Source: Modicisalibacter ilicicola DSM 19980 (GTDB lineage: Bacteria > Pseudomonadota > Gammaproteobacteria > Pseudomonadales > Halomonadaceae). From it: 64,000 bases of DNA. Below are positions 54,353 to 62,759 of the stretch, in pieces; position 1 is the first letter of the stretch; the number at the start of each line of letters is the position of its first letter. The stretch covers positions 45,228 to 109,227 of the forward strand of contig NZ_FQUJ01000014.1 of NCBI RefSeq assembly GCF_900128925.1, in the 5' to 3' direction. The notes below the pieces were generated by a model. That model was not told the origin of the DNA. It did no database searches and saw only the letters and a list, made by a program, of their open reading frames with translations. The translations under genes and the position numbers were made by a program.

Positions 54353-54682
54353 AGTGTCATTCCCTGCGTTTGCGTATGTAATAGATGGCTCTGTCGGCCA
54401 TTCTTTTATTGAACCCATGCCACAATCGGCCAGGTTCTAATGCTTTATAATAAGCTCATTTTGAGGCGTTTTTATGAAGCATTGCAACTTTCTCAAGAAG
54501 AAAAACACCGACTACCTTCACCCAACCTGACTAGGATCAATTTTCCTTCCTAAGTGCTTGTGTAATCAGGTGTTTATATTTTCACAAATTTCGCGCAGGC
54601 CGCGCCATGCGGGGGACAGAGGCCAGCGGCCCCATGCGATCGTTGATAACGCCCAAGGCTTTTCAACGAAAAAGAGAGGGAA
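54353..54682. other. Long AT-rich upstream region of flhDC
   Basis: This 330-base stretch has no gene. It is clearly richer in A and T than the surrounding DNA, especially 54420-54600, and includes TATAAT at 54446-54451 (plus strand). It should carry the flhDC promoter and regulator sites, though I could not assign specific boxes. It also ends the fliD group, with no clear terminator. Confidence 0.6.
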
Positions 54683-54967
54683 TCACACCGAGTCGGCATC
54701 GATGCGGTGGACCCAGACCAGCAGTTCGGCCACCACCTGGTAAAGCACCGGGGGTACCTGGGCATCCAGGTCGACCTGCATCAGCAGCGCCACCAGCTCC
54801 GGGGCATCGTGCACCTGAAGCCCTTGGCGACGCGCCTCGTCGACGATACGTTCGGCAAGCTCGCCATAGCCCTTGGCCAGTACCGTGGGCGCGGCCCCGC
54901 CATCGCCATAAGCCAGTGCCACGGCCCGACGACGACCCTTTCCGGGGGATGACGACGACTCTTTCAT
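54683..54967 (-). CDS. FhlB-like protein (FlhB C-terminal domain homologue)
   Basis: The 94-residue protein resembles the cytoplasmic C-terminal domain of FlhB: AVALAYGDGGAAPTVLAKGYGELAERI, then VHDAPELVALLMQVDLDAQVPPVLYQVVAELLVWVHRI. It has no membrane helices and no NPTH cleavage motif. In other bacteria such stand-alone FhlB proteins can partly replace the cleaved FlhB domain in export switching. The start was chosen at the ATG overlapping the upstream FliK-like gene as ATGA, which makes functional coupling likely. Confidence 0.8.
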   Translation of the reverse strand: MKESSSSPGKGRRRAVALAYGDGGAAPTVLAKGYGELAERIVDEARRQGLQVHDAPELVALLMQVDLDAQVPPVLYQVVAELLVWVHRIDADSV

Positions 54968-56112
54968 GATGCGCTCTCGTCCGCAGGCCTGTCCTCCGAG
55001 GGTAGCTCCCTGGTCAGCACGCTGACATGCACCTCTTCGAAATCGCATCCCAGGAGCTGCGCCTCCAAGGCTTCTCGCCCGGCATTGAGCAGGCTGGTGC
55101 AGGCCGCACTTTCGCTGTGCATCGTCAGGCGAAGAGATGCGCTGCGCAGATGCAGCTGCACCTCCAGTTCGCCCAGACGAGGCAGTTCAAGCCTTAGCTG
55201 ACTGTGCCATACGGCATCCTGACCTTTCTCATCCTGCCCCTGCCCTGGCTCATGCTCGTCGTGGGCGGCCAGTTGCTCGGGAACCTGTATGAGCAGCGAC
55301 ATGAACACCCCAGACCAGAGGTCCCCTTCCCAGCGCAGGGTCGGGGCGACAAGCAGTTCGAGCTGATGCCGCAGAATACCCTGCAAGGAATCGTCGACCA
55401 GACCCTTGCCCGCTACAGGCGCTCCCTGAACCGGATCGACAGGCAACTCGCCGGCTCGAATGAATTCGCGAGGCGACACGAAAGCGCCGGCAGCCTGGGC
55501 GGGGGACAAGGGCGCCAGCGGCGATGGCGATGGTGCCCCGCCCGGCAGAGGCGTCAGCGTCCAGCGCACATTGCCGGAAGGTGTGCTGTCTGCGGGCTGA
55601 AATCGCATCTGCGGCTCGCGCAGCAGCGCCGCCCGGGAAAGCTCGCCACGATACCAGCGGGCCAGATGCGATTCGTAGAACAACCCGCTGGTCTCGATGC
55701 TGCCCTGCAAGCGACCGGCCAGCAGGGAAACATCGATGCCCCCTCGTGCAGGGTCGCTCGTCAGGAGCGACGCCGCCGGCCTGATCACCGAGGGCGGCGC
55801 GGGAAACTTGAACAGGATGTCGGCGATGCTGCGCGCAGCGGGGCTGAAATGGGTGCTGGCCGAGGCGGGAGTCGGCGCGGTGAAAGAGGTTGCCGCGGGA
55901 GCCTTCTCGGCGGCATCGCCGACACTTGCCCGGGAAAAGGCGGCGCTGCGTTCGGCATTCAGGCGGGAATCACTGTGAACCGCTCTCGGGGCGTGGCCCG
56001 GCGAGAGCGGCTTGACGGGCTCCAGAATCTCGCGCCCCGCCGGGCTGTCGACACGCTTGCCCAGCACCTGGTGCAGCAGCGTGTCGATCAACGGGGTGAT
56101 GATCCCGCTCAC
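54964..56112 (-). CDS. FliK-like flagellar hook-length control family protein
   Basis: The 382-residue protein has a low-complexity Ala/Ser/Pro-rich N-terminal half. A compact C-terminal domain follows, with WHSQLRLELPRLGELEVQLH and SLRLTMHSESAACTSLL, as in the C-terminal domain of FliK, which touches FlhB to switch export substrate. It lies in the fliDST operon next to an FhlB-like gene rather than in a hook-basal-body operon, so it may be a second FliK or the only one; the rest of the genome would show which. It overlaps both neighbours as ATGA. Confidence 0.72.
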   Translation of the reverse strand: MSGIITPLIDTLLHQVLGKRVDSPAGREILEPVKPLSPGHAPRAVHSDSRLNAERSAAFSRASVGDAAEKAPAATSFTAPTPASASTHFSPAARSIADILFKFPAPPSVIRPAASLLTSDPARGGIDVSLLAGRLQGSIETSGLFYESHLARWYRGELSRAALLREPQMRFQPADSTPSGNVRWTLTPLPGGAPSPSPLAPLSPAQAAGAFVSPREFIRAGELPVDPVQGAPVAGKGLVDDSLQGILRHQLELLVAPTLRWEGDLWSGVFMSLLIQVPEQLAAHDEHEPGQGQDEKGQDAVWHSQLRLELPRLGELEVQLHLRSASLRLTMHSESAACTSLLNAGREALEAQLLGCDFEEVHVSVLTRELPSEDRPADESAS

Positions 56113-56468
56113 CGAACTCCTTGGCGGGCGCGAGCGATATCCGGGGCTTGATAGGTACGCGACAGCTCGCGACGCCGGCGGCTGTTCCCCATCAGTTCAC
56201 TGAGCTCGTTGCGCCGGTTTTCCAGACGCTGACGGGTCTCCGTGTCCTGCTCGAGGATGCGTTCCAGCAGGTCGGCCTTGCGCCGCATCGCGTCGGCATC
56301 CAGCTCGCAGTGAATCTCCAACTGCCTTAGATCCTCGACCTCGATGACATAAGTCGACTCCTCATGCACCAGATGCGCCCACTCCCCTTCCCGCGCCGAA
56401 TTCAGCATCCTGGCGGAGCGTTTGAGCAATTTTTCATATCCTGCAAGCACTTTATCTGCCGGCATCAT
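56109..56468 (-). CDS. fliT: FliT, export chaperone for FliD
   Basis: The 119-residue helical, charged protein lies directly after fliS, in the classical fliD-fliS-fliT order. It has YEKLLKRSARMLNSAREGEW and DLLERILEQDTETRQ. FliT holds the cap protein FliD before export and in enterics also inhibits FlhDC. Sequence similarity within the family is low, so position carries much of the call. Two tandem ATG codons are present; the first is given. Confidence 0.82.
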   Translation of the reverse strand: MMPADKVLAGYEKLLKRSARMLNSAREGEWAHLVHEESTYVIEVEDLRQLEIHCELDADAMRRKADLLERILEQDTETRQRLENRRNELSELMGNSRRRRELSRTYQAPDIARARQGVR

Positions 56469-56486
56469 TCAATACAAACTCCGTGT

Positions 56487-56870
56487 TTACGGCGCTATTT
56501 CGCGCCAGGCCGATGCAATGTTCTCGAGCAGCTTCGATGCCTCGTCGAGAGGCTTCTCGTCGCTTTTCAGGTTGGCCTGAAGCAGCAGACTTACGACATA
56601 TTCGTAGAGTGATCCGAGACGTTCGGCGACCTCACCACCGCGTTCGTAATCGAGCCCTGCCGCGAGACCGTTGTTGACGATATCGATCGCCTTGGAAATC
56701 GACTTGCCCTTCTCTACCACGTTGCCCTGCTGCATGTGCAAGCGAGCGGCGCGCATCGCGGCCAGGGCGCCATCGAAGAGCATGACGATCAGTTGATGGG
56801 GAGAGGCGGACATCACCCCGGTTTCCACGCCCACCCGGGCGTAGGCATGGGCACCACGCATTGCACTCAT
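56487..56870 (-). CDS. fliS: FliS, export chaperone for flagellin
   Basis: The 127-residue protein has the FliS landmarks YARVGVETGVMSASPHQLIVM, LFDGALAAMRAAR, ISKAIDIVNNGLAAGLD and LYEYVVSLLLQAN. It binds the flagellin C-terminus and prevents early polymerisation. The ATG with GGAG six bases upstream is given. Another in-frame ATG four codons earlier overlaps the fliD stop as TAATG. No flagellin gene is in the window. Confidence 0.93.
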   Translation of the reverse strand: MSAMRGAHAYARVGVETGVMSASPHQLIVMLFDGALAAMRAARLHMQQGNVVEKGKSISKAIDIVNNGLAAGLDYERGGEVAERLGSLYEYVVSLLLQANLKSDEKPLDEASKLLENIASAWREIAP

Positions 56871-56881
56871 TCTAGACTCCA

Positions 56882-58258
56882 TTACTCACGGCCCAATTGG
56901 GCATTCATGGCATCGAACTGCTGCCCCAGGTAACTCATGGTCGAGTTCATCTGAGCAACCAGGGTATCCATCTGGGCGAACTGCTTGCGGTAGCGCGCCA
57001 CGGTGGCATCAATACTGCTTTCCATGCGGTCGTAGCGATCGCTCAGGGAGTCGATGCGATTCTCGAGACCGCTGGTCGCGTTGCTCAGCAAGCCTCCCTC
57101 ATTCAGCATGGCCGTGACGGAGGTCTCGATCATGTCCGCGAGCCCCTCCGTGGCATCGTCACCGCCAAAGAAGCGACTCAAGCTCTCGGGGGAGTCGGCA
57201 ATGATGGTGTCGAGCTTCTCGCTATCGACTTCCAGGCTGCCATCGAGCTTGAGCTCGATGCCCACATCGGCGAGCCGTTGCAGGCCCTCGCCACCCAACG
57301 GGGTGCCCATGAGGTTGCGCAGCCGCGACTCCACGCCGCGCATGGTGCTATCGCCGAGCAGTTGTCCAGCCGTATTGGTCTCCTTGTTGTAGGAGGTCAG
57401 GGAGCCCATGGTCTCCTGCAAGGCGTTATAGGCATCGACGAACCCTCGGACATTCTTGGCAATCGCTGCACTGTCCTGGGAAACCGTGAAGGTTTCCTCC
57501 TCGTTACCGGTGGTTTTCTCCAGATTCAGAGTGACGCCCTGGATCGCCTCTTCGACCCGGTTGGATTGGCTGGAAATCGAGATCCCGTTGATGCTCAGCG
57601 CGGCATTCTTCGCCTCGGTCGTCTGCACCATGGTGCTGTCTTGCGCGTTGTGGGTCAGCAGGTCCTGCAGCCGGGCATCGCCGCTCGCCGTGACCGTCAT
57701 CTGCGAGTCGATACCGGTATCCTTGGAGGTCAGCACCAGGCGATAGGGTTTGTCGCTTCCATCGTTGATGATCGAGGCGGTCACGCCGCCCTCCTGGGCA
57801 TTGATGGCGTCCCGGATCGACTCCAGGGAACTCTCGTCCTCGGTGATATCGATGGCCAGGTTCTCGTCGCCGACCTGAATGCTCAGGCTGCCTCCACCGA
57901 GCTTGTCGGTTTTCTCCTGCATGCCGGTCGTGGCCAGGGAATGTGCCTGAGCCAGCTGCTCGACCTTGATCCTGTAGCTACCTGGTACCGCGCTGGAACC
58001 GGCTGCCGCCGTCATGCTGTCACCACTCATGCTGCTCTTGACGGCATGAAAGGTGTCGGCATCATTGAGCTTGGCAGCCGCTTCCTGAAACTTGTCCAGG
58101 GCCGACTCGAGCTTGCCGAACGCCGAGATCTTGGCCTGATAGCTCCTTTGCTGCTGAACGATTGGTGCCAGCTGCTGACGCTCCGCGGACTCGAGCTGAT
58201 CGACCAGACCATTGAGGTCCATGCCCGACCCGATGCCCAATGAAGAAATGCTCGCCAT
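56882..58258 (-). CDS. fliD: FliD, filament cap protein
   Basis: The 458-residue protein starts with ISSLGIGSGMDLNGLVDQL, the FliD N-terminal motif. It has central FliD domains (ALSINGISISSQSNRVEEAI and the YNALQ region) and ends with a helical region (DATVARYRKQFAQMDTLVAQ). It forms the pentameric cap under which flagellin assembles. The ATG before MASISS was chosen with GGGG before it. A sigma-28 promoter lies about 90 bases upstream. FliT and FliS are encoded next. Confidence 0.94.
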   Translation of the reverse strand: MASISSLGIGSGMDLNGLVDQLESAERQQLAPIVQQQRSYQAKISAFGKLESALDKFQEAAAKLNDADTFHAVKSSMSGDSMTAAAGSSAVPGSYRIKVEQLAQAHSLATTGMQEKTDKLGGGSLSIQVGDENLAIDITEDESSLESIRDAINAQEGGVTASIINDGSDKPYRLVLTSKDTGIDSQMTVTASGDARLQDLLTHNAQDSTMVQTTEAKNAALSINGISISSQSNRVEEAIQGVTLNLEKTTGNEEETFTVSQDSAAIAKNVRGFVDAYNALQETMGSLTSYNKETNTAGQLLGDSTMRGVESRLRNLMGTPLGGEGLQRLADVGIELKLDGSLEVDSEKLDTIIADSPESLSRFFGGDDATEGLADMIETSVTAMLNEGGLLSNATSGLENRIDSLSDRYDRMESSIDATVARYRKQFAQMDTLVAQMNSTMSYLGQQFDAMNAQLGRE

Positions 58259-58346
58259 GACGATCCCCTGAAATCCGTGTTCCTTTTTACCAGCCCCAGG
58301 AGGGATCATCGCTCCAAACAGACCGGCTATAGGCGTTCAATTCGAC

Positions 58347-58373
58347 GTATCGGCATATGGACCGCGAACTTGA
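58347..58373 (-). promoter_or_regulatory. Sigma-28 (FliA) promoter of the fliDST operon
   Basis: On the minus strand TCAAGTTC is followed after exactly 11 bases by GCCGATAC. This matches 6 of 8 and 7 of 8 positions of the enteric consensus TAAAGTTT-N11-GCCGATAA. It lies about 90 bases before the fliD start. Confidence 0.82.
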
Positions 58374-58486
58374 GGGTCGTGACTGGCAAGGCATGGTCAG
58401 GTAAGCCATCATGATCCCCCTCTGAACGGGTGCCCTCCAGTACCATCGGCCCCGCCCCAAGCCTCTTGACCCTCAAGGACATCGTC

Positions 58487-58990
58487 ATGGACTCGACTAC
58501 GCTTTTTTCCGACTACCATCGCTGGCAGCGCTTCCAGCACCAGGACCGGCTGGAGCGTGAACACGCCGCCGCCCTGCGCAAGCTGGCGGAGTTCCGTGCG
58601 ATGGCGTCCCGGGTCACCGAGGGTTATCGCAGCATGGCGGACAAGGGCGCCAAGGAAGGCGCCTGTTACCGAACTCTCTTCCTGCGTGGCCGCGACAACG
58701 GCGAAGCGCTGGTCTGCGAGGGCTGGCTCTTCGTGCGCCGGGTGCTCGCCGAGGGTGGCACGACCCGGGTGCGCGCCACCCTGCTGGAGAGCTTCACCCT
58801 CGAAGAGGGCATCATCGAACCCGGCGACAAGCCGGCGGGAAAGATCACCCTGGAGATCTACGACGAGATCCTGATCAAGCGCAGCATGACGATGGGGTGT
58901 CGCATCGACCGGCACGACGACGAGCATGACACCCGCTTCGTGACCTTCCTCGACAGCGTGCGCGGTGACCTGAAGGAACATCTGAAATAA
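58487..58990 (+). CDS. Hypothetical protein, 167 residues
   Basis: I do not recognise this soluble, charged protein. The first 60 residues are rich in Arg, His, Gln and Glu and probably helical (HRWQRFQHQDRLEREHAAAL). The middle and end look like a mixed alpha-beta domain with EGWLFVRRVLAEGGTTRVRA, LLESFTLEEGIIEPGD and GKITLEIYDEILI. There is no signal peptide or membrane helix. The MFS transporter gene starts at the base after the stop (TAAATG), so the two are probably translated together, but this does not reveal a function. The ATG with AAGGAC upstream was chosen over a longer frame. Confidence 0.7.
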   Translation: MDSTTLFSDYHRWQRFQHQDRLEREHAAALRKLAEFRAMASRVTEGYRSMADKGAKEGACYRTLFLRGRDNGEALVCEGWLFVRRVLAEGGTTRVRATLLESFTLEEGIIEPGDKPAGKITLEIYDEILIKRSMTMGCRIDRHDDEHDTRFVTFLDSVRGDLKEHLK

Positions 58991-60214
58991 ATGCCCATGC
59001 CATCGACAGTCCTGCGGCGGCACCCGCTCTTTTTCATCGCGCTGATGATTCTCGTGGCACTCAACCTGCGCCCCGCGCTTTCGTCGATGGCGCCACTGCT
59101 GATGCGCATACAGCAGGACCTGGGGCTTTCCGCCTCGGCTATCGGGGCGCTGACCACCCTGCCGGTGGTCTGTCTTGGGGCCTTCGCCCCCGTGGCGCTT
59201 CGCCTGTCCCGCCGCCTGGGGGCGGAACGGGCCTTGAGCCTGGGGTTGTTGCTGCTGACGATCGCATTGGTCCTGCGGGCCAACAGTTACACACCGCTGC
59301 TGTATCTCGGCACCCTGCTCGCCGGGGCCGCCATCGGCATCGCCGGGACACTCTTGCCGGGGCTGGTCAAGCGCGAGCTTCCGCAAGGAGCCGACGTGGT
59401 GACCGGCGTCTATACCATGGCGCTGTGCCTGGGCGGCGCCCTCGGCGCGGGGCTCACCGTGCCCCTGGCGGACCTGCTGGGTGACTGGCGGTTCGGCCTG
59501 GGCAGCTGGGCGGTGCTGGCCCTGATCGCCCTGCTGGCCTGGCGATCAAGCATGCCCCACCCACCACGGAGCACGCCAGACGACGTCCCGACACAGGGCG
59601 CCAGGCCGCAACTGATGCGCTCCCTTCTGGCCTGGCAGGTCACCGGGTACATGGGGTGCCAGTCGTCCCTGGCCTACATCATCTTCGGCTGGCTGCCGGT
59701 ACTGCTGCAATATCGCGGCCTCGGGGAGAGCGAGGCGGGATGGTTGCTCGCCACCTCGATCACCTGCCAGCTGGCCACGGCACTGGGCGCCCCCTGGCTG
59801 GCGCGTCTGGGCCGTGACCAGCGACCGACCATCCTGGCGCTGATGACCCTGACCGCCTCGGGCATCGTGCTGTTGCTGGCGGCACCGCTTGCCTGGCGCT
59901 GGCTCGGCGCGGTACTGCTGGGCCTGGGCCAGGGCGGCAGCTTCAGCATGGCGCTGACCTTGATCGTCCTGCGCAGCAACACCCATGCCTTGGCGAGCCA
60001 GCTTTCCAGCATGGCGCAGGGGTTCGGTTATCTCCTGGCGGCTACCGGACCGCTACTGGTCGGCATCCTGCTGGAATACAGCCAAAACATGACGCTGCTG
60101 GTCGCCGTACTGCTGACCTACGTGACCCTGGCCGCCACCTTTGCGCTGCTGGCAGGGCGCCGGCGCCGACTCGATATCGACGACCAGGGCAGGCTGGTGA
60201 CGGTACGCCATTGA
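58991..60214 (+). CDS. MFS transporter, CynX/NimT family
   Basis: The 407-residue inner-membrane protein has twelve predicted helices. The N-terminal block ALMILVALNLRPALSSMAPLL is the hallmark of the CynX/NimT (YeaN) group, which includes 2-nitroimidazole and cyanate-linked transporters. LPVVCLGAFAPVALRLSRRLG forms the usual loop after helix 2. Substrate is unknown. The gene is coupled to the hypothetical gene before it and converges with pxpC, 22 bases away. A link to 5-oxoproline or purine use is possible but not shown. Confidence 0.85.
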   Translation: MPMPSTVLRRHPLFFIALMILVALNLRPALSSMAPLLMRIQQDLGLSASAIGALTTLPVVCLGAFAPVALRLSRRLGAERALSLGLLLLTIALVLRANSYTPLLYLGTLLAGAAIGIAGTLLPGLVKRELPQGADVVTGVYTMALCLGGALGAGLTVPLADLLGDWRFGLGSWAVLALIALLAWRSSMPHPPRSTPDDVPTQGARPQLMRSLLAWQVTGYMGCQSSLAYIIFGWLPVLLQYRGLGESEAGWLLATSITCQLATALGAPWLARLGRDQRPTILALMTLTASGIVLLLAAPLAWRWLGAVLLGLGQGGSFSMALTLIVLRSNTHALASQLSSMAQGFGYLLAATGPLLVGILLEYSQNMTLLVAVLLTYVTLAATFALLAGRRRRLDIDDQGRLVTVRH

Positions 60215-60236
60215 TTGCGAAGTGCCACGCCACGGC

Positions 60237-61196
60237 TCAGCCGGTTCGAAAGCATGCCAGGAAGCGGCGATGCTCCGCCTGAGCCGCATTCACCCCCTGG
60301 GCACGGAAGTGGATGTCATGGCCGGGCAGGCACTGCGCCAGCCGTGAGCAGGCCAATGGCGTCAACGCTCCCAGGCGCGGGTAGCCGCCGATGGTCTGGC
60401 GGTCGTTGAGCAGCACGATCGGCTGACCGTCCGGCGGCACCTGCACGGCACCGAGACCGATGCCCTCGGAAATCATGCTGGTCACGGCGCATTTCAGCAC
60501 AGGGCCGGTGAGACGTACCCCCATGCGATCCGTGCGGTCATCGACCTGCCAGCCGCGATTGAAGACCTCGAACAGGCTAGTCCCGTCGAAGTCGGCGACC
60601 TGGGCCCCGGGCACCAGCGCCAGCCGCGGCGGCCGTATGTAATCCGGCCGTTCTTCGTCAGGTGGCGGCCTGGGCAGATCCCGACTCTTGCGACTTTCGC
60701 CCTGGAAGATCAGGGTATCGTCCTTCTGTAGCTTGCCGCCCCGGCCATCGTGGCCTCCCAGGCCTTCCCTGACGACACTCGAGACGCTGCCCAGTACCGG
60801 ATCGGCAAGAAAGCCGCCCGGCACGGCCAGGTAGGCGCGCAGTCCCTGTCTCGGCGAGCCGAAACGCAGACGCTGGCCGGCACGCAGCTCGAAACGCGAC
60901 CAGGGCTCGACAGGTTCGTCGTCCAGGGTAGCCTCGAGATCGGCCCCCGCCAGGGCAAGGCTGGTCTCGCCCTCGGCGATCAGGCTCAAGCCGCCGAAGG
61001 TGATTTCCAGGGCCGCCGCGCCCCAGGCATTGCCCAGCAGATGATTGGCCCAGGCCCAGCCATGCAGGTCCGCGGGGCCGCCCTGGGTCACCCCGAGACG
61101 CCTCACACCGAAGCGACCGGCATCCTGCAGCAGGGCCAGTGGGCCGGCACGCTCCACCCGCAACTGCACTTTTTCACCTTTGCCGGCCACACTCAT
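60237..61196 (-). CDS. pxpC: 5-oxoprolinase subunit PxpC
   Basis: The 319-residue protein belongs to the biotin-dependent carboxyltransferase / KipA family, with GPLALLQDAGRFGVRRLGVT, GPADLHGWAWANHLLGN, NDRQTIGGYPRLG and DRMGVRLTGP. With PxpA and PxpB it forms the prokaryotic 5-oxoprolinase, which hydrolyses 5-oxoproline to glutamate using ATP. The start overlaps the pxpB stop as ATGA. The last about ten residues are variable. Confidence 0.9.
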   Translation of the reverse strand: MSVAGKGEKVQLRVERAGPLALLQDAGRFGVRRLGVTQGGPADLHGWAWANHLLGNAWGAAALEITFGGLSLIAEGETSLALAGADLEATLDDEPVEPWSRFELRAGQRLRFGSPRQGLRAYLAVPGGFLADPVLGSVSSVVREGLGGHDGRGGKLQKDDTLIFQGESRKSRDLPRPPPDEERPDYIRPPRLALVPGAQVADFDGTSLFEVFNRGWQVDDRTDRMGVRLTGPVLKCAVTSMISEGIGLGAVQVPPDGQPIVLLNDRQTIGGYPRLGALTPLACSRLAQCLPGHDIHFRAQGVNAAQAEHRRFLACFRTG

Positions 61197-61984
61197 GCAC
61201 TCTTCCCGTTCGACGTTTTCCCTTTTGAATCAGGTTCCTCGACCGGGCTCGTGTCGCCGCCGGCCGCCTCGAAGCGATCGCGATCCACCGCCACGAAGCG
61301 TACCCGATCGCCGACACGCAGCAGGCTGAACCCCTCGCGATCACGGTCGAACAGGCGCGCACTGGTGCGCCCGATCAGGTTCCAGCCGCCGGGCGAGACC
61401 CGTGGATAGGCCGAGGTCTGGCGATTGGCGACCGCGACGCTGCCGGCCGGCACGCGCTTGCGCGGGGTGTCCAGGCGTGGCAATACCAGTTCGTCGGGCA
61501 GGCTCCCCATGAAGGCGAATCCCGGCGCGAAGCCCAGGGCGAAGACCCGATACTCGTGCCCGCTGTGCGCCTCGATGACCGCCTCCCGGGATAGCCCGCT
61601 CTCCTGCTGCAGCAGGGCAAGCTCCGGCCCCACGCTGTCGTCGTACCAGACCTCCAGCTCCTTGACGTTACCTGAAGCGCCTTCGCCAAGGCCCCCCTCC
61701 TCGTCCGGCTCGAGATCGGCAAGCACCGCCCCGAGACGCGAGCGGGCCTCGCCGGGCGTGAGGCGCCAAGGGTCGTAATGCACCAGCAGCGTGGTGTAGG
61801 ACGGCACCAGATCGACCAGCGCCTCGCCAAACGCCGCTTCGCAGCGACGCAGCAACGCGGTGATCCAGGGCATGTTGGCCTCGTCGATGCGATCGAACAG
61901 CCTCACCATCCAGGCATCGACACCCGCCACCTCCAGGCGCGGCAACACCGGGACGAACGCCTTCTCGCCTCGCTGCCCGCTCAT
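61193..61984 (-). CDS. pxpB: 5-oxoprolinase subunit PxpB
   Basis: The 263-residue protein is of the KipI/PxpB (AHS1) family, with [42 protein letters not shown] and [15 protein letters not shown]. An acidic linker of about 10 residues ([15 protein letters not shown]) is inserted before the ELEVWYDD strand, and a charged tail follows the domain. It works together with PxpC. The ATG overlapping the pxpA stop was chosen over an upstream in-frame start. Confidence 0.9.
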   Translation of the reverse strand: MSGQRGEKAFVPVLPRLEVAGVDAWMVRLFDRIDEANMPWITALLRRCEAAFGEALVDLVPSYTTLLVHYDPWRLTPGEARSRLGAVLADLEPDEEGGLGEGASGNVKELEVWYDDSVGPELALLQQESGLSREAVIEAHSGHEYRVFALGFAPGFAFMGSLPDELVLPRLDTPRKRVPAGSVAVANRQTSAYPRVSPGGWNLIGRTSARLFDRDREGFSLLRVGDRVRFVAVDRDRFEAAGGDTSPVEEPDSKGKTSNGKSA

Positions 61985-62748
61985 GCTTCTATCTGGGCGC
62001 TCATCCCGCATTCGCCAAGGGCCTGACGAATGGCCCTGACCGCGGCGATGGACTCGGGGTTGTCACCATGCACGCACAGCGTCTGAGCCTCCAGCACCAG
62101 TTCGCTGCCATCGCTGGCAGTGATCGGCTGGCCCTTGGCGATACGCAGGGCCTGATCGACGATCGTCCGGGGATCGTGATGGACCGCCCCGGACTTGCGC
62201 CGCGATACCAGCCTGCCCTCGCCGTCGTAGGCGCGATCGGCGAAGGCCTCGAACCACAGGGTGATCAGATGCCCATCGGCCAGCTCCCGCGCCGGGGCGG
62301 GATCGCGGGTCGCCATGACCATCAGCGGCAAGGCGGCATCGAAGGCCGCCACCGCACGCATCACCGCGGCCAGCTTGACGCTGTCGCGCATCATGTCGTT
62401 GTAGAGTGCGCCATGGGGCTTGACGTAGCGCAGCCGGGTGCCTTCCGCCTCGCACATGGCCGCCAGCGCCCCGATCTGGTAGAGCACCAGGTTCTCGATC
62501 TCTTCCGGCGAGCAATCCATGGAACGGCGTCCGAAGCCCACCAGGTCGGGGTAGGCAGGATGCGCCCCGACCGCGACATGATTCGTCACGGCCAGACGCA
62601 CGGTGCGGCGCAGGGTGACCGGATCGGAGGCATGGAAACCGCAGGCCACGTTGGCCAGGTCGATGTAAGGCATGACGGCTTCATCGTTCCCCATCGTCCA
62701 GGCACCGAAGCTTTCGCCCACATCGGCATTCAGCAGCAAGGTTGGCAT
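61981..62748 (-). CDS. pxpA: 5-oxoprolinase subunit PxpA (LamB/YcsF family)
   Basis: The 255-residue protein shows the LamB/YcsF landmarks [49 protein letters not shown] and CVHGDNPES. It is the subunit that, together with PxpBC, cleaves 5-oxoproline. The start at MPTLLLNAD was chosen because homologues begin there; five further codons upstream are possible. It lies 11 bases after the DUF1989 gene. Confidence 0.92.
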   Translation of the reverse strand: MPTLLLNADVGESFGAWTMGNDEAVMPYIDLANVACGFHASDPVTLRRTVRLAVTNHVAVGAHPAYPDLVGFGRRSMDCSPEEIENLVLYQIGALAAMCEAEGTRLRYVKPHGALYNDMMRDSVKLAAVMRAVAAFDAALPLMVMATRDPAPARELADGHLITLWFEAFADRAYDGEGRLVSRRKSGAVHHDPRTIVDQALRIAKGQPITASDGSELVLEAQTLCVHGDNPESIAAVRAIRQALGECGMSAQIEA

Positions 62749-62759
62749 GGCATCCTCCC

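Noticed and set aside
54683..54967. C-terminal fragment of a duplicated flhB (pseudogene)
   Set aside because: It has its own ATG with operon overlap, lacks the membrane part and NPTH throughout, and matches the known stand-alone FhlB type.
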